Positions 37,730 to 47,242 of a stretch of DNA of 64,000 bases are shown in pieces (positions within the stretch are counted from its first letter, which is position 1; each line of letters starts with the position of its first letter). The position numbers and the translations under genes are program-made. Origin of the DNA: Lichenicoccus sp965213775. GTDB taxonomy: Bacteria; Pseudomonadota; Alphaproteobacteria; Acetobacterales; Acetobacteraceae. The notes beneath the pieces were generated by a model that worked only from the letters and a program-made list of their open reading frames with translations, was not told where the DNA came from and searched no databases. The DNA lies in assembly GCA_965213775.1 (NCBI GenBank), contig CBDCAC010000001.1:248001-312000 (forward strand). Reading direction: 5' to 3'.

Positions 37730-38164
37730 ATGCTGATCGAGACGATCCTGGAGGAGAAGGGCCGGGCCTGCGCCACGGTGCGTCCCGAGGCCACGGTCAC
37801 CGCCGCCGTGTCGCTGCTCGCGGAACGCCGCATCGGCGCCGTCGTGGTCGAGGACCTCAAGGGCGGCATCGTCGGCATCTTCTCCGAGCGCGACCTGGTC
37901 AAACTGCTGGCCGCGCGCGGCCCCGCGGCGCTGCTGGTCAAGGTCCGGGAGGTGATGACCAGCCCGGTGATCACCTGCAAGCCCGACGACCGCATCGACG
38001 CCGTGATGGCGATCATGAACGACCGCAAGCTGCGGCACATGCCGGTGGTGGTGGGCGGCAGCCTCGCCGGCATGATCAGCCTGCGCGACATCGCGTCGCA
38101 CCGGCTGTCGGAGAAGGAGAGAGAGGCGGCGGTGCTGCTGGACCTGTCGCGGTTTCACGGCTGA
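37730..38164 (+). CDS. Tandem CBS-domain protein
   Basis: 144 residues made of two CBS domains (about 8-65 and 75-130): ATVTAAVSLLAERRIGAVVVEDLKGGIVGIFSERDLVKLLA and VMTSPVITCKPDDRIDAVMAIMNDRKLRHMPVVVGGSLAGMISLRDIA. Such stand-alone Bateman modules bind adenosyl ligands and regulate other proteins; the partner is not known. GAGGAG ribosome site upstream of ATG 37730. It is 55 bp downstream of ccmB. Confidence 0.93.
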   Translation: MLIETILEEKGRACATVRPEATVTAAVSLLAERRIGAVVVEDLKGGIVGIFSERDLVKLLAARGPAALLVKVREVMTSPVITCKPDDRIDAVMAIMNDRKLRHMPVVVGGSLAGMISLRDIASHRLSEKEREAAVLLDLSRFHG

Positions 38165-38190
38165 GCGCCGCCGCGGCGGCGGAGCCGCCT

Positions 38191-38335
38191 CATACCAACG
38201 GCTTTTGCATGTGACCATGCGCCAGGGCTCTGCCCTGGACCCGCTCAAGGCGAAGCCCTGAGAATCCGATTATCTTAATAATTGGTTTCCAAAGGCCTAG
38301 GCCTTTGGCGGGTCTGGGCAGTGCACAGCCTTGCC
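38191..38335. repeat. Palindromic intergenic element, copy 4
   Basis: Longest well-preserved copy. It shares with copy 1 the outer ATACC..GGC.TTTGCAT.TGACCATGCG segment, then CCAGGGCTCTGCCCTGG, CTCAAGG..CCTGAG, AAAGGCCTAGGCCTTT and the GGGTCTGGGCA..GCACAGCCTTGCC end. It lies between the CBS gene and the convergent decarboxylase gene. Confidence 0.9.
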
Positions 38336-38338
38336 GGC

Positions 38339-39478
38339 TCAGATGTAATGCTCGGCCAGCGGCGCGAAGCCGTTGAAACGGGTCGAGCAGTAGCTCGACA
38401 CGTAGGCGCCGGTGGAGAGCAGCTCCACCCGCTCGCCGGAGGTCAGGTCGAGCGGCAGCCGGTAGTGGCTGCGCTCGTAGAGGATGTCGGCGCCGTCGCA
38501 GGTGGGTCCGGCGATCGCCACCGGACCGGTGCGGCCGCCATCGTGCGGCGTGCGGAAGCAGTACTTGATCGCCTCGCCCTCGGTCTCGGCCAGGCCGCCG
38601 AAGCGGCCGATATCGAGGTAGACCCAGCGGACGTCGTCGGTGCTGCCGCCCACGGCGCGACGGCTGACCAGCACCACCTCGGAGGAGACGACGCCGGCGT
38701 CACCGACGATGAAGCGCCCCGGCTCGATCACCGTCTCGGGCAGCGCGTTGCCGAACGCTCCGGTCAGCGCGCGCGAGATCGCCAGCGCGAACTGGTCGAT
38801 CTCCGGCACGTCCTCGCGGTAGCGGGTCGGGAAGCCGCCGCCTAGATTGACCATCCGTATGTCGAGCCCGTGGCGGGCCAGGTCGGTGAACAGCAGGCCG
38901 ACCCGGCCGATCGCGGCCGCGTAGGCCTCGGTGCTGGTCTGCTGGCTGCCGACATGGAACGACAGGCCGTACGGGTCGAGACCAAGATCCCGCGCCCGCA
39001 GCATCAGCGCGCGGGCGTGGCCGATGCCGGTGCCGAACTTGCGCGACAACGGCCAGTCCGCACCCTCGTTCTCGACCAGGATGCGGCAATAGACGCGGCT
39101 GCCCGGCGCATGGCGGGCGAGCTTCTCCAGCTCCTCGTCGCTGTCGAAGGCGAACATCGACACCCCGGCCTCGTGGGCCCGTACGATCGCCGAGACCTTC
39201 TTGATGGTGTTGCCGAACGAGATCCGCGATGCTGGCGCATGGGCCTGCAGGCACAGGCTGATCTCCTCCCACGACGCGGCATCGAACGACGAGCCGAGGT
39301 CCGCCAGGCGACGCAGCACCGGGGCGGCGGGATTGGCCTTTACCGCGTAGTAGATGCGCGCGAGCGGCAATGCGGCGCGCAGCGCCCGATAGCGCTCCTC
39401 GACGCGATCGACGTCCACCACCAGACACGGCGTGCTGGGGGCGTGGTCAGCCAGAAAACGGGCGATCTTTGGGGTCAT
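38339..39478 (-). CDS. PLP-dependent ornithine/lysine decarboxylase (fold III, eukaryotic ODC-like)
   Basis: 379-residue alanine-racemase-fold decarboxylase producing putrescine or cadaverine. PLP lysine is in IYYAVKANPAAPVL. Further landmarks: SSFDAASWEEI, FGNTIKK, GLSFHVGSQQTS, MVNLGGGFPTRY, EPGRFIVGDAG (phosphate-binding and active-site loop), and the conserved GPTCDGADIL cysteine loop that completes the partner active site. Length and motifs match alphaproteobacterial ODC/LODC. Ornithine versus lysine preference cannot be called from sequence. ATG 39478 gives the normal family start; the frame remains open far upstream by chance. Confidence 0.93.
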   Translation of the reverse strand: MTPKIARFLADHAPSTPCLVVDVDRVEERYRALRAALPLARIYYAVKANPAAPVLRRLADLGSSFDAASWEEISLCLQAHAPASRISFGNTIKKVSAIVRAHEAGVSMFAFDSDEELEKLARHAPGSRVYCRILVENEGADWPLSRKFGTGIGHARALMLRARDLGLDPYGLSFHVGSQQTSTEAYAAAIGRVGLLFTDLARHGLDIRMVNLGGGFPTRYREDVPEIDQFALAISRALTGAFGNALPETVIEPGRFIVGDAGVVSSEVVLVSRRAVGGSTDDVRWVYLDIGRFGGLAETEGEAIKYCFRTPHDGGRTGPVAIAGPTCDGADILYERSHYRLPLDLTSGERVELLSTGAYVSSYCSTRFNGFAPLAEHYI

Positions 39479-39766
39479 CGCGCCCTTGTTCCCATCTGTT
39501 CGATCCATCGGAGCAGGCAATGGATGAGTTGCGAAACGGTCTAACGGACCAGCGACCAAGACTGGATCTCCCGTCAGGAGACCCGATTGCCAGAACGCTT
39601 GACGTCGTTGCGTAACCTCAGAGGGCCAGTGGCACGTGCGTTGCTGCGTGACGCCTGATATGAGGCCGCAGCGCCCGCGATGCAACTGAAATTCGACCGG
39701 CCGAGTTTCAGCTCTGGCCACGACCTGCCGGACGCGACATGAGGGGGTCCAGGATGGAGAAACCAG
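39479..39766. promoter_or_regulatory. Intergenic region upstream of the decarboxylase and YihY genes
   Basis: 288 bp between divergent genes. No protein-coding signal of its own. The stretch 39690-39715 has an AAACTGA/AATTTCA-type partial inverted repeat. No clear consensus promoter. Confidence 0.35.
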
Positions 39767-40801
39767 GTGATCCGTAGCAGGGTGTTCGTGCGGCAACACA
39801 ACGAGACTGGCGTCGCGTCGCGGCGCGACGCGGGGCGGGACGCGCGCATCGGCCGTCATGCCCAGGTGCCGACGCAGATCCCCTGGAACGGCTGGAAGCA
39901 GGTGCTGCGTCGTACTGTAACCGAAATGATTTCGGACCGGATCGGCTTGGCCGCCGCCGGCTGCGCCTTCTACGCCACGCTGGCGCTGTTTCCGGCCATC
40001 AGCATGCTGGTCTCGGTCTACGGGCTGGCCTTCGACCCGCAGACGGTCGAGCCGCAGATGAAAGTGCTCAAGCATCTGCTGCCGGGGCCGGCGTACACTC
40101 TGATCGCCGATCGCATCCACATCCTGGTCAGCAAGGACCACGGCACGCTGACCATCAGCCTGATCGTCAGCGTGCTGGTGACGATGTGGTCGTCCTCGGC
40201 CGGGACCAAGTCGATGCTGGCGGCCCTCAACATCGCCTACGACGAGAAGGAGGCGCGCTCCTTCCTGCGCTTCCAGGCCACCGCCCTGGGCATGACCCTG
40301 TGCGGCATCATGGGTGCGGCGCTGACGCTGGCATTGCTGGTGTTCCTGCCGGCGGCGCTGGATTTCGTGCCGGCGCATTTCGGCATGCAGCTGATCGAGC
40401 AGCAGACCCAGCTGCTGATCCGGCTCGGCAGCCCGGTGCTGATGGTGCTGTTCGTCGCCGCCGCCTTCTCGCTGCTGTACCGGTTCGGGCCGTCCCGCCA
40501 GGAGGCGCGCTGGCACTGGGTCACGCCCGGCGCCATCGTCTCGACGGCGCTGTGGCTGCTGGCCTCCGCGGGCTTCTCGTACTATGTCGGCCATGTCGCC
40601 AGCTACGACGCCACCTACGGGCCGCTGGGAGCGGTGATCGGCATCATGATGTGGTTCTTCGTGACCGCCTATGTCGTGCTGCTGGGTGCGGAGCTGAATG
40701 CCGAGCTGGAACTGCAGACCGCCCAGGACAGCACCACCGGCGAGAGCAAGCCGCTGGGCAGCCGCGGCGCCTTCGTCGCGGACCACGTCGCCGAAGAGTA
40801 G
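39767..40801 (+). CDS. YihY/virulence factor BrkB family membrane protein
   Basis: 344-residue inner-membrane protein with six predicted helices. Family landmarks: DRIGLAAAGCAFYATLALFPAISMLVSVYGL, LLPGPAYTLIADRIHILV, WSSSAGTKSMLAALNIAYDEKEARSFLR, and the C-terminal YDATYGPLGAVIGIMMWFFVTAYVVLLGAELNAELE. No catalytic motif; the family is of uncertain function despite the old RNase BN name. GTG 39767 is used. Residues about 12-22 (NETGVASRRDA) come from a small palindromic segment shared with the ExeA-like gene at 19555. Confidence 0.92.
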   Translation: MIRSRVFVRQHNETGVASRRDAGRDARIGRHAQVPTQIPWNGWKQVLRRTVTEMISDRIGLAAAGCAFYATLALFPAISMLVSVYGLAFDPQTVEPQMKVLKHLLPGPAYTLIADRIHILVSKDHGTLTISLIVSVLVTMWSSSAGTKSMLAALNIAYDEKEARSFLRFQATALGMTLCGIMGAALTLALLVFLPAALDFVPAHFGMQLIEQQTQLLIRLGSPVLMVLFVAAAFSLLYRFGPSRQEARWHWVTPGAIVSTALWLLASAGFSYYVGHVASYDATYGPLGAVIGIMMWFFVTAYVVLLGAELNAELELQTAQDSTTGESKPLGSRGAFVADHVAEE

Positions 40802-40805
40802 AACA

Positions 40806-40916
40806 GGCAAGGGGCTTTGCCCCTTGACCCCATCGAAGGCGAGCCTTTGAAAACCTAGACTTGGATGGGGCTTGGGGTCCCCGGCCCCAACGGGTCAAGG
40901 GCAGAGCCCTTGCCTT
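40806..40916. repeat. Palindromic intergenic element, copy 5 (variant with terminal inverted repeats)
   Basis: Ends are inverted repeats: GGCAAGGGGCTTTGCCCCTT at the left and the near-complement of GGGTCAAGGGCAGAGCCCTTG at the right. Inner hairpins AAGGCGAGCCTTT and CCCCGGCCCC lie between. It starts just after the YihY stop and precedes the convergent rlpA stop. Confidence 0.88.
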
Positions 40917-40930
40917 GGCTCCGCCTCCCG

Positions 40931-41554
40931 CTAGCGGCCGCCGGTGCGCCGGCTCGCCGCGATCGCCTGCTCGGCGCTGTCGTCGTCGGCGGCCTGCGCC
41001 ACCTCGACATCGTCGGGTGCGGGCGTGACTGTGACGGCGCTCAGACCGTTGCGGACCAGGCCGATCCGCGCCGCCGCCGCGCCCGAGAGGTCGATGATGC
41101 GGTCCCGCCCGGCGAACGGTCCGCGATCATTGACCGTCACCACCACCGAGCGGCCGGTCTGCTGCGAGGTGACCAGCACGCGGGTGCCAAGCGGCAGGGT
41201 GCGGTGCGCGCAGGTCAGCCGCATCGGGTCGAAGCGCATGCCGCTGGAGGTGCGCCTGCCGGTGAACTCGTGGCCGTACCAGCTGGCGAGACCCGTCTGG
41301 GTGAAGACTTGGCGGGCGGCGGCCAGGGCCTGGCGCGCCAGAGAGGCGTGCACCGACGCGGTCCAGGCCGTGATCGGTGACACGCTGGGAGGCGGGGCGG
41401 CCGGAGGCGGGGCCGCCGCGGCGGCCCCGCCGCCTGGACCGACCGACCCGAGGGCCGCGCCGGCCGCCAGCAGGCCGGCGAGCAGCCGGGAGCGTGATAC
41501 GGCGCCGCGTGCCCTGGGCGCGCCGGCCGGGTGAATTCTCGACCTATCGATCAG
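40931..41554 (-). CDS. rlpA: RlpA-family septal ring lytic transglycosylase, apparent non-ATG/GTG/TTG start
   Basis: Double-psi beta-barrel protein acting on denuded peptidoglycan. The RlpA core is clear: GLASWYGHEFTGRRTSSGMRFDP, LTCAHRTLPLGTRVLVTSQQTGRSVVVTVNDRGPFAGRDRIIDLSGAAAARIG. A GTG at 41383 would leave out a signal peptide, yet the frame upstream encodes one (SRSRLLAGLLAAGAALG followed by an Ala/Pro linker) with no ATG, GTG or TTG before a stop at about 41577. CTG 41554 has AAGGGGAG five bases upstream and is my choice; ATC 41551 is an alternative. No SPOR domain. Confidence 0.8.
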   Translation of the reverse strand: MIDRSRIHPAGAPRARGAVSRSRLLAGLLAAGAALGSVGPGGGAAAAAPPPAAPPPSVSPITAWTASVHASLARQALAAARQVFTQTGLASWYGHEFTGRRTSSGMRFDPMRLTCAHRTLPLGTRVLVTSQQTGRSVVVTVNDRGPFAGRDRIIDLSGAAAARIGLVRNGLSAVTVTPAPDDVEVAQAADDDSAEQAIAASRRTGGR

Positions 41555-41758
41555 CCCTACTCCCCTTGCCGCAAAGTATTAGAGGATGATCACAGACACG
41601 AGATCAAGCTGAAACGACCGCAGCGCATCGCTCGCGCCAGGATCGGCGCGACGCGGCGCCGGTCCCACGGCGAGCGATCGCCGCGCGACCGGCGCTGCCG
41701 GACGGTCGGTCGGCACTCGCGCTTGGAGAGTGCTCGTCGTCATGCTAACGCCCGCGTC

Positions 41759-42214
41759 ATGGGGCCGCCGCTGATCGCCGTGCTGAACGGACCGAACCTG
41801 AACATGCTCGGGCTGCGACAGCCGAGCGTCTATGGCCGCGCGACCCTGGACGACGTCGAACAGGTATGCATCCAGGCCGCCGAGCGGCTCGATGTGGCGA
41901 TCGATTTTCGCCAGACCAACGGCGAGGGCGAATTGATCTCGTGGGTGCAGGAATGCCGGGGCCGGGCACGTGGAATCGTCATCAATCCGGGTGGCTACAG
42001 CCATACCTCGATCGCGCTGCTGGACGCCCTGCTGGCGGTGGAACTCCCGGTGATCGAGGTGCACCTGTCGAACATCCACCGGCGGGAGGAATTCCGCCGG
42101 CACTCCTACGTCTCGCAGGCAGCGCTGGGCGTGATCTGCGGTCTTGGGGTGCGTGGCTACGCCCTGGCCCTGACGGCGATGGCGGACACGCTAATGGACG
42201 AGGACGACCGATGA
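41759..42214 (+). CDS. aroQ: Type II 3-dehydroquinate dehydratase
   Basis: 151-residue shikimate-pathway enzyme. Signature LNGPNLNMLGLRQPSVYG with the catalytic Tyr, FRQTNGEGELISWVQE, INPGGYSHTSIALLDAL, and catalytic His in EVHLSNIHRREEFRRHSYVSQAALGVICGLG are complete. Overlaps accB by ATGA, the aroQ-accB-accC order being common in proteobacteria. Confidence 0.97.
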   Translation: MGPPLIAVLNGPNLNMLGLRQPSVYGRATLDDVEQVCIQAAERLDVAIDFRQTNGEGELISWVQECRGRARGIVINPGGYSHTSIALLDALLAVELPVIEVHLSNIHRREEFRRHSYVSQAALGVICGLGVRGYALALTAMADTLMDEDDR

Positions 42215-42672
42215 GCCGCCTGCTCGTGGATGCCGACGTGATACGCGCGCTGGCCGACATCCTGACCGACACCGGCCTGACCGAGATCGAGATCGCCGAG
42301 AAGGACAGCCGGATCCGGGTGGTGCGCGCGCCTCCGGTGGTGCAGGCGATGGCGCCGACGATGGTCGCCTCGCCGGTCTCGATGGTCTCCGGCGCGGAGG
42401 CCGCCGCCGCCATGCATGCCGCGGACCATGCCAAGCATCCCGGTGCGGTCAAGAGCCCGATGGTCGGCATCGCCTACCTGTCCCCCGAACCGGGTGCCGG
42501 GGTGTTCGTGACCGAAGGCCAGCAGGTCGCCGCCGGCCAGACCCTGATGCTGATCGAGGCGATGAAGACCTTCAACCAGATCAAGGCGCCCCGCGCGGGC
42601 ACCCTCACCAGCCTGCTGGTCGCCTCCGGCGCGCCGGTCGAGTTCGGCGAAGTGCTGGCGATCATCGACTGA
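42211..42672 (+). CDS. accB: Biotin carboxyl carrier protein of acetyl-CoA carboxylase
   Basis: 153 residues. N-terminal helical segment (IRALADILTDTGLTEIEI), a flexible Ala/Met/Pro linker, and a biotinyl domain with KSPMVGIAYLSPEPGAG, VAAGQTLMLIEAMKTFNQI; biotin is attached at Lys119 in the AMK motif. Carries CO2 from AccC to the carboxyltransferase for fatty-acid synthesis. The start overlaps aroQ by four bases; accC follows after 41 bp. Confidence 0.97.
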   Translation: MSRLLVDADVIRALADILTDTGLTEIEIAEKDSRIRVVRAPPVVQAMAPTMVASPVSMVSGAEAAAAMHAADHAKHPGAVKSPMVGIAYLSPEPGAGVFVTEGQQVAAGQTLMLIEAMKTFNQIKAPRAGTLTSLLVASGAPVEFGEVLAIID

Positions 42673-42713
42673 CGCCTGATCCACGAGCGCCTGGCGCTGA
42701 ACTGAAACCGGTC

Positions 42714-44069
<1,356 letters not shown>

Positions 44070-44087
44070 TCGGAGGAATTCGGGGCC

Positions 44088-44594
44088 TCAGGCCCCGGCG
44101 GGTTCGGGGCGGGCGTGCGGCAGCGCGTGATAGGCGCGGCTGAAATAGGCCAGCCCCTCGCGAGGATCGCCCATGTGGATCGCCTGCACCTCGCAGAACA
44201 GCACGCTGTGGGTGCCGACCTCGACGATGCTGGAGACGCGGCAGTCGAACGAGGCCGCGGCCTCCTCCAGGATCGGCGCGCCGGTGACCAGCCTGATCCA
44301 GCTGCCGTGGGTGAAGCGCTCCTCCATCTCGATCGGCCCGGCGAAGGCGGCGGCGAGCGCCTGCTGATGCGCGGCCAGGGTGTTGACGCAGATGCCGGCA
44401 CCCAGCGCGATCTCGCCGCGCGAGCGCGACCTGCGGTTGACGCAGATCAGCAGCGTCGGCGGGTCGTCGGTGACCGAGCAGACGGCGGAGGCGGTGAAGC
44501 CGGTCGGCGCCGCCGCGGCGGCGGTGGTGATGATGTTGACCGCAGCGCCCAGCCGGGACATCGCCTCGCGGAAGGTCTGGACCTCCACCGTCAT
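44088..44594 (-). CDS. Flavin reductase family protein
   Basis: 168-residue FMN-binding split-barrel protein of the HpaC/flavin reductase-like domain family. Conserved: FREAMSRLGAAVNIITTAAAAAPTGFTASAVCSVTDDPPTLLICVNRRS, ICVNTLAAHQQALAAAFAG, and the C-terminal GTHSVLFCEVQAIHMGDPREGLAYFSRAYHAL. Reduces flavins with NAD(P)H, usually to feed a monooxygenase. A partner such as the LLM enzyme at 12624 is possible but not linked. ATG 44594 chosen; a longer frame would run through the parS site. Confidence 0.9.
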   Translation of the reverse strand: MTVEVQTFREAMSRLGAAVNIITTAAAAAPTGFTASAVCSVTDDPPTLLICVNRRSRSRGEIALGAGICVNTLAAHQQALAAAFAGPIEMEERFTHGSWIRLVTGAPILEEAAASFDCRVSSIVEVGTHSVLFCEVQAIHMGDPREGLAYFSRAYHALPHARPEPAGA

Positions 44595-44636
44595 TCGCTG
44601 ATCCTCCTCATGCCGTCGCTCGATCCGACTTGTGCC

Positions 44637-44652
44637 CGTTTCACGTGAAACA
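44637..44652. promoter_or_regulatory. parS: Chromosome-partition ParB site (parS)
   Basis: CGTTTCACGTGAAACA matches the widely conserved ParB site (TGTTTCACGTGAAACA) at 15 of 16 positions, and includes the full 14-bp palindrome. It lies in the 115-bp gap upstream of the flavin reductase, outside any gene. ParB sites cluster near chromosomal replication origins, so this segment is probably in the origin-proximal domain, though no parAB or dnaA is in the window. Confidence 0.85.
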
Positions 44653-44709
44653 TTGCACCGTCCGGGACACCGCGCCAGGGACCGGGCCGCCACCGGAGCG
44701 ATCCCGCCG

Positions 44710-45999
44710 CTACGCCGCCTCCCCCGCGGCCCATCCGCTGGCCCAGGCCCACTGGAAGTTGTAGCCGCCGAGCCAGCCGGTGACGTCGACCGCCTCGCCG
44801 ATCGCGAACAGGCCCGGCACCCGGTTCACAGCCATGGTGCGCGAGGACAGGCCGCGCGTGTCGATGCCGCCGCGGGTGACCTCGGCCTTCGCGTAGCCCT
44901 CCGACCCGCCGGGGGTCAGACGCCAGCGCGACAGCTGCCCGGCCAGGCGATGCAGATCGCGATCCGCGAGTGCCGCGATCGGCAGCGAGGCCGGCCGCGG
45001 CGCCAGATGACGCTCGGCGAGGCTGCAGGCCAGGCGCTGCGGCAGCCACTGCGCCAGCACCGTGCGCGCCTCCGCGCGCGGGCGCAGGCGCTTGGCGGCG
45101 AGCAGGGCGGCGTAGGCGTCCCGCCCCGGCAGCAGGTCGAGATCCACGGCGGCGCCGACGTCCCAGTACGACGAGATCTGCAGGATGGCGGGTCCCGAGA
45201 GCCCGCGATGGGTGAACAGCGCCGCTTCCTCGAAGCGGGTGGCGCCGCACGCGGCCGCGACCGGCAGCGACACGCCGCTGAGCGGCTGCATCAGGGTCAG
45301 GTCGTCGTCGGCGAAGCGCAGCGGCACCAGCGCCGGTTCGGTGCGCGTCACCGCCAGGCCGAAGCGGCGCGCCAGATCATGCGCGAGCCCGCTCGCGCCC
45401 AGCTTGGGGATCGAGAGGCCGCCGGTCGCCAGCACCAGCGAGCGCGCTTCCACCGCGCCCTGGTCGGTCCGCACCACGAAGCGGTCGGGCCGGCTGACAT
45501 CGACGATGCGCACGCCGCAGCGGATCGCCGTACCGGCGGCCTCGCACTCGGCGAGCAGCATCGCGACCACGAAGCGGGCGGAGCCGTCGCAGAACAGCTG
45601 ACCGAGCCGCTTCTCGTGGTAGGCGATGCCGTGCTTCTCGATCAGGGCCACGAAGTCCGACGGCCGGTAGCGCGACAGCGCCGAGCGCACGAAGTGCGGG
45701 TTGCCGGACAGGAAGCGCTCGGGCACCGTCCCCAGGTTAGTGAAGTTGCACCGTCCGCCGCCCGAGATCAGGATCTTCTTGCCGGGCTGATCGGCGTGAT
45801 CCAGCACCAGCACCGAGCGGCCGCGCCGCCCAGCGCTGATCGCGCACATCAGGCCGGCGGCGCCTGCGCCGAGCACGACGACATCGACCGCTGGCGGCAG
45901 GATCGAGGTCAGGATGGCGACGGCAGCGGCCGCCTCACTTCGGGGTGCGCTTCGGCGCGCCGCCGACGATGTGGCCGATCGGCCGCAGCGCCTCGACAT
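44710..45999 (-). CDS. BaiN/HI0933-family FAD-dependent oxidoreductase
   Basis: About 400-residue NAD(P)/FAD flavoprotein of the HI0933/YhiN family. FAD-binding VVVLGAGAAGLMCAISAGRRG, then GKKILISGGGRCNFTN, LATGGLSIPKLGASG and the C-terminal GLFAIGEAVDVTGWLGGYNFQWAWASGWAAG. The only canonical start (ATG 45999) overlaps the AI-2E gene by 65 bp; a shorter protein beginning around 45915 would need a CTG or ATC codon. Cellular substrate unknown. Confidence 0.9.
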   Translation of the reverse strand: MSRRCGRSATSSAARRSAPRSEAAAAVAILTSILPPAVDVVVLGAGAAGLMCAISAGRRGRSVLVLDHADQPGKKILISGGGRCNFTNLGTVPERFLSGNPHFVRSALSRYRPSDFVALIEKHGIAYHEKRLGQLFCDGSARFVVAMLLAECEAAGTAIRCGVRIVDVSRPDRFVVRTDQGAVEARSLVLATGGLSIPKLGASGLAHDLARRFGLAVTRTEPALVPLRFADDDLTLMQPLSGVSLPVAAACGATRFEEAALFTHRGLSGPAILQISSYWDVGAAVDLDLLPGRDAYAALLAAKRLRPRAEARTVLAQWLPQRLACSLAERHLAPRPASLPIAALADRDLHRLAGQLSRWRLTPGGSEGYAKAEVTRGGIDTRGLSSRTMAVNRVPGLFAIGEAVDVTGWLGGYNFQWAWASGWAAGEAA

Positions 46000-47155
46000 G
46001 GTCGCAGACGATCTTGAACACGGCGAGCAACGGCACGCTGAGGAAGGCGCCCGGTATGCCCCAGAGCCAGTCCCAGAACATCAGCGAGCCCATCACCAGC
46101 ACCGGGTTTAGCGTGAAGCGCCGCGCCAGCAGCATCGGCGTGATGGTCTCGCCCTCCATCACGTGGATGGCGAAATAGATCGCGGGCGGCACCAGCGCCT
46201 GCAGCACCGAGCTGAAGCTGAACAGGCCGACGAAGAAGTAGATCACGACGCCGGTCAGCGGCCCCAGGATCGGGATGTAGTTCAGCAGGAACGCGAGCAC
46301 GCCCCACAGCAGCGGGTTGGGCAGGCCGAGCGCCCAGCACTGGATGAAGTTGGCGATGCCGACCAGCAGGTTCATGCCGGTGATGGTGGCGAGGTAGAGC
46401 GAGACGTTGCGCTCGATCTCGAAGGCGATCTGCATCGTGCGCCGCTTGTCGGCCCCGGTCGGCATGATCTCGACGAACCGCTGCAGCAGGCTGTCGCCCT
46501 CGTAGAGCAGGAAGAACAGCATCAGCAGCATGGTGAAGATCTGGCCGAGGAAGGCGCGGGTGCCGATCAGCAGCGACGAGCCGACGCTGGTCAGGCCGTT
46601 GCCGGATTGCTGCACCTGCACCACCTGCTGCGCGCCGTGCAGGGCCGGGCTGCTGGTCTGGTCCAGCAGGCCCTGCAGTTTCTTCACCATCCCCTGCGTG
46701 GCCTCGATCGGGCCGTGCAGGAAGGCGAGCTTGGCCTGCAGGGCCGGAAGGCTCTGCGGCGCCTTGCTGATCCACCCGGTGGCGGGAACCGAGATGGCGG
46801 CGCCGATGCCGCCCACGATCCCGAACAGGGCCAGGATCAGGAACAGCGCCGCCAGCGGCTTGGGGATCCGCAGCCGCTGATGCAGGAGGCGCATCGGCGG
46901 GCTGAGCAGCAGGTTGAGCACCCCGGCCAGCGCGAAGGGCAGCACGATGTCGCTGGCGAAGTACAGCGTATAGAAGGTCGCGAGCACGCTCAGCAGCAGC
47001 AGGCACGTCGACAGGGTGGAGAGCGCGCGCTGACGCCGCGCGTCGGCGGTGGCGTCCCCCGGCTGCAGCTGGGCCCGCTCCTGGAGCTGTGCCGGCTCGT
47101 CCCGGATCAGCGGCTCCCCGATCAGCTCGTTCTCGTGCGTCCGCTGATACGCCAT
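45935..47155 (-). CDS. AI-2E family transporter
   Basis: 406-residue membrane protein of the AI-2 exporter superfamily (PerM-like). Predicted 7-8 helices, with LLLLSVLATFYTLYFASDIVLPFALAGVLNLLLSPPMRLL near the N-terminus and the conserved C-terminal LNYIPILGPLTGVVIYFFVGLFSF and EGETITPMLLARRFTLNPVLVMGSLMFWDWLWGIPGAFLSVPLLAVFKI. Members export autoinducer-2 or act in Na+(Li+)/H+ exchange; the cargo here is unknown. ATG 47155 used; GTG 47164 is an option. Confidence 0.93.
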   Translation of the reverse strand: MAYQRTHENELIGEPLIRDEPAQLQERAQLQPGDATADARRQRALSTLSTCLLLLSVLATFYTLYFASDIVLPFALAGVLNLLLSPPMRLLHQRLRIPKPLAALFLILALFGIVGGIGAAISVPATGWISKAPQSLPALQAKLAFLHGPIEATQGMVKKLQGLLDQTSSPALHGAQQVVQVQQSGNGLTSVGSSLLIGTRAFLGQIFTMLLMLFFLLYEGDSLLQRFVEIMPTGADKRRTMQIAFEIERNVSLYLATITGMNLLVGIANFIQCWALGLPNPLLWGVLAFLLNYIPILGPLTGVVIYFFVGLFSFSSVLQALVPPAIYFAIHVMEGETITPMLLARRFTLNPVLVMGSLMFWDWLWGIPGAFLSVPLLAVFKIVCDHVEALRPIGHIVGGAPKRTPK

Positions 47156-47242
47156 GCCGGCCACCTATCGTGCTGCACCGCAACGCTGGTTCGGGGCGTT
47201 CGTTCTGGCCTGGCTTCGCGGCGCCCGGCCCGGTCGGTCGGC

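Noticed and set aside
38145..38165. Second parS site near GTTTCACGG
   Set aside because: Only the left half matches; the palindrome is missing.
39479..40810. N-terminal extension of the decarboxylase through the open frame upstream
   Set aside because: It would overlap the YihY gene on the opposite strand; the conserved domain starts right after ATG 39478.
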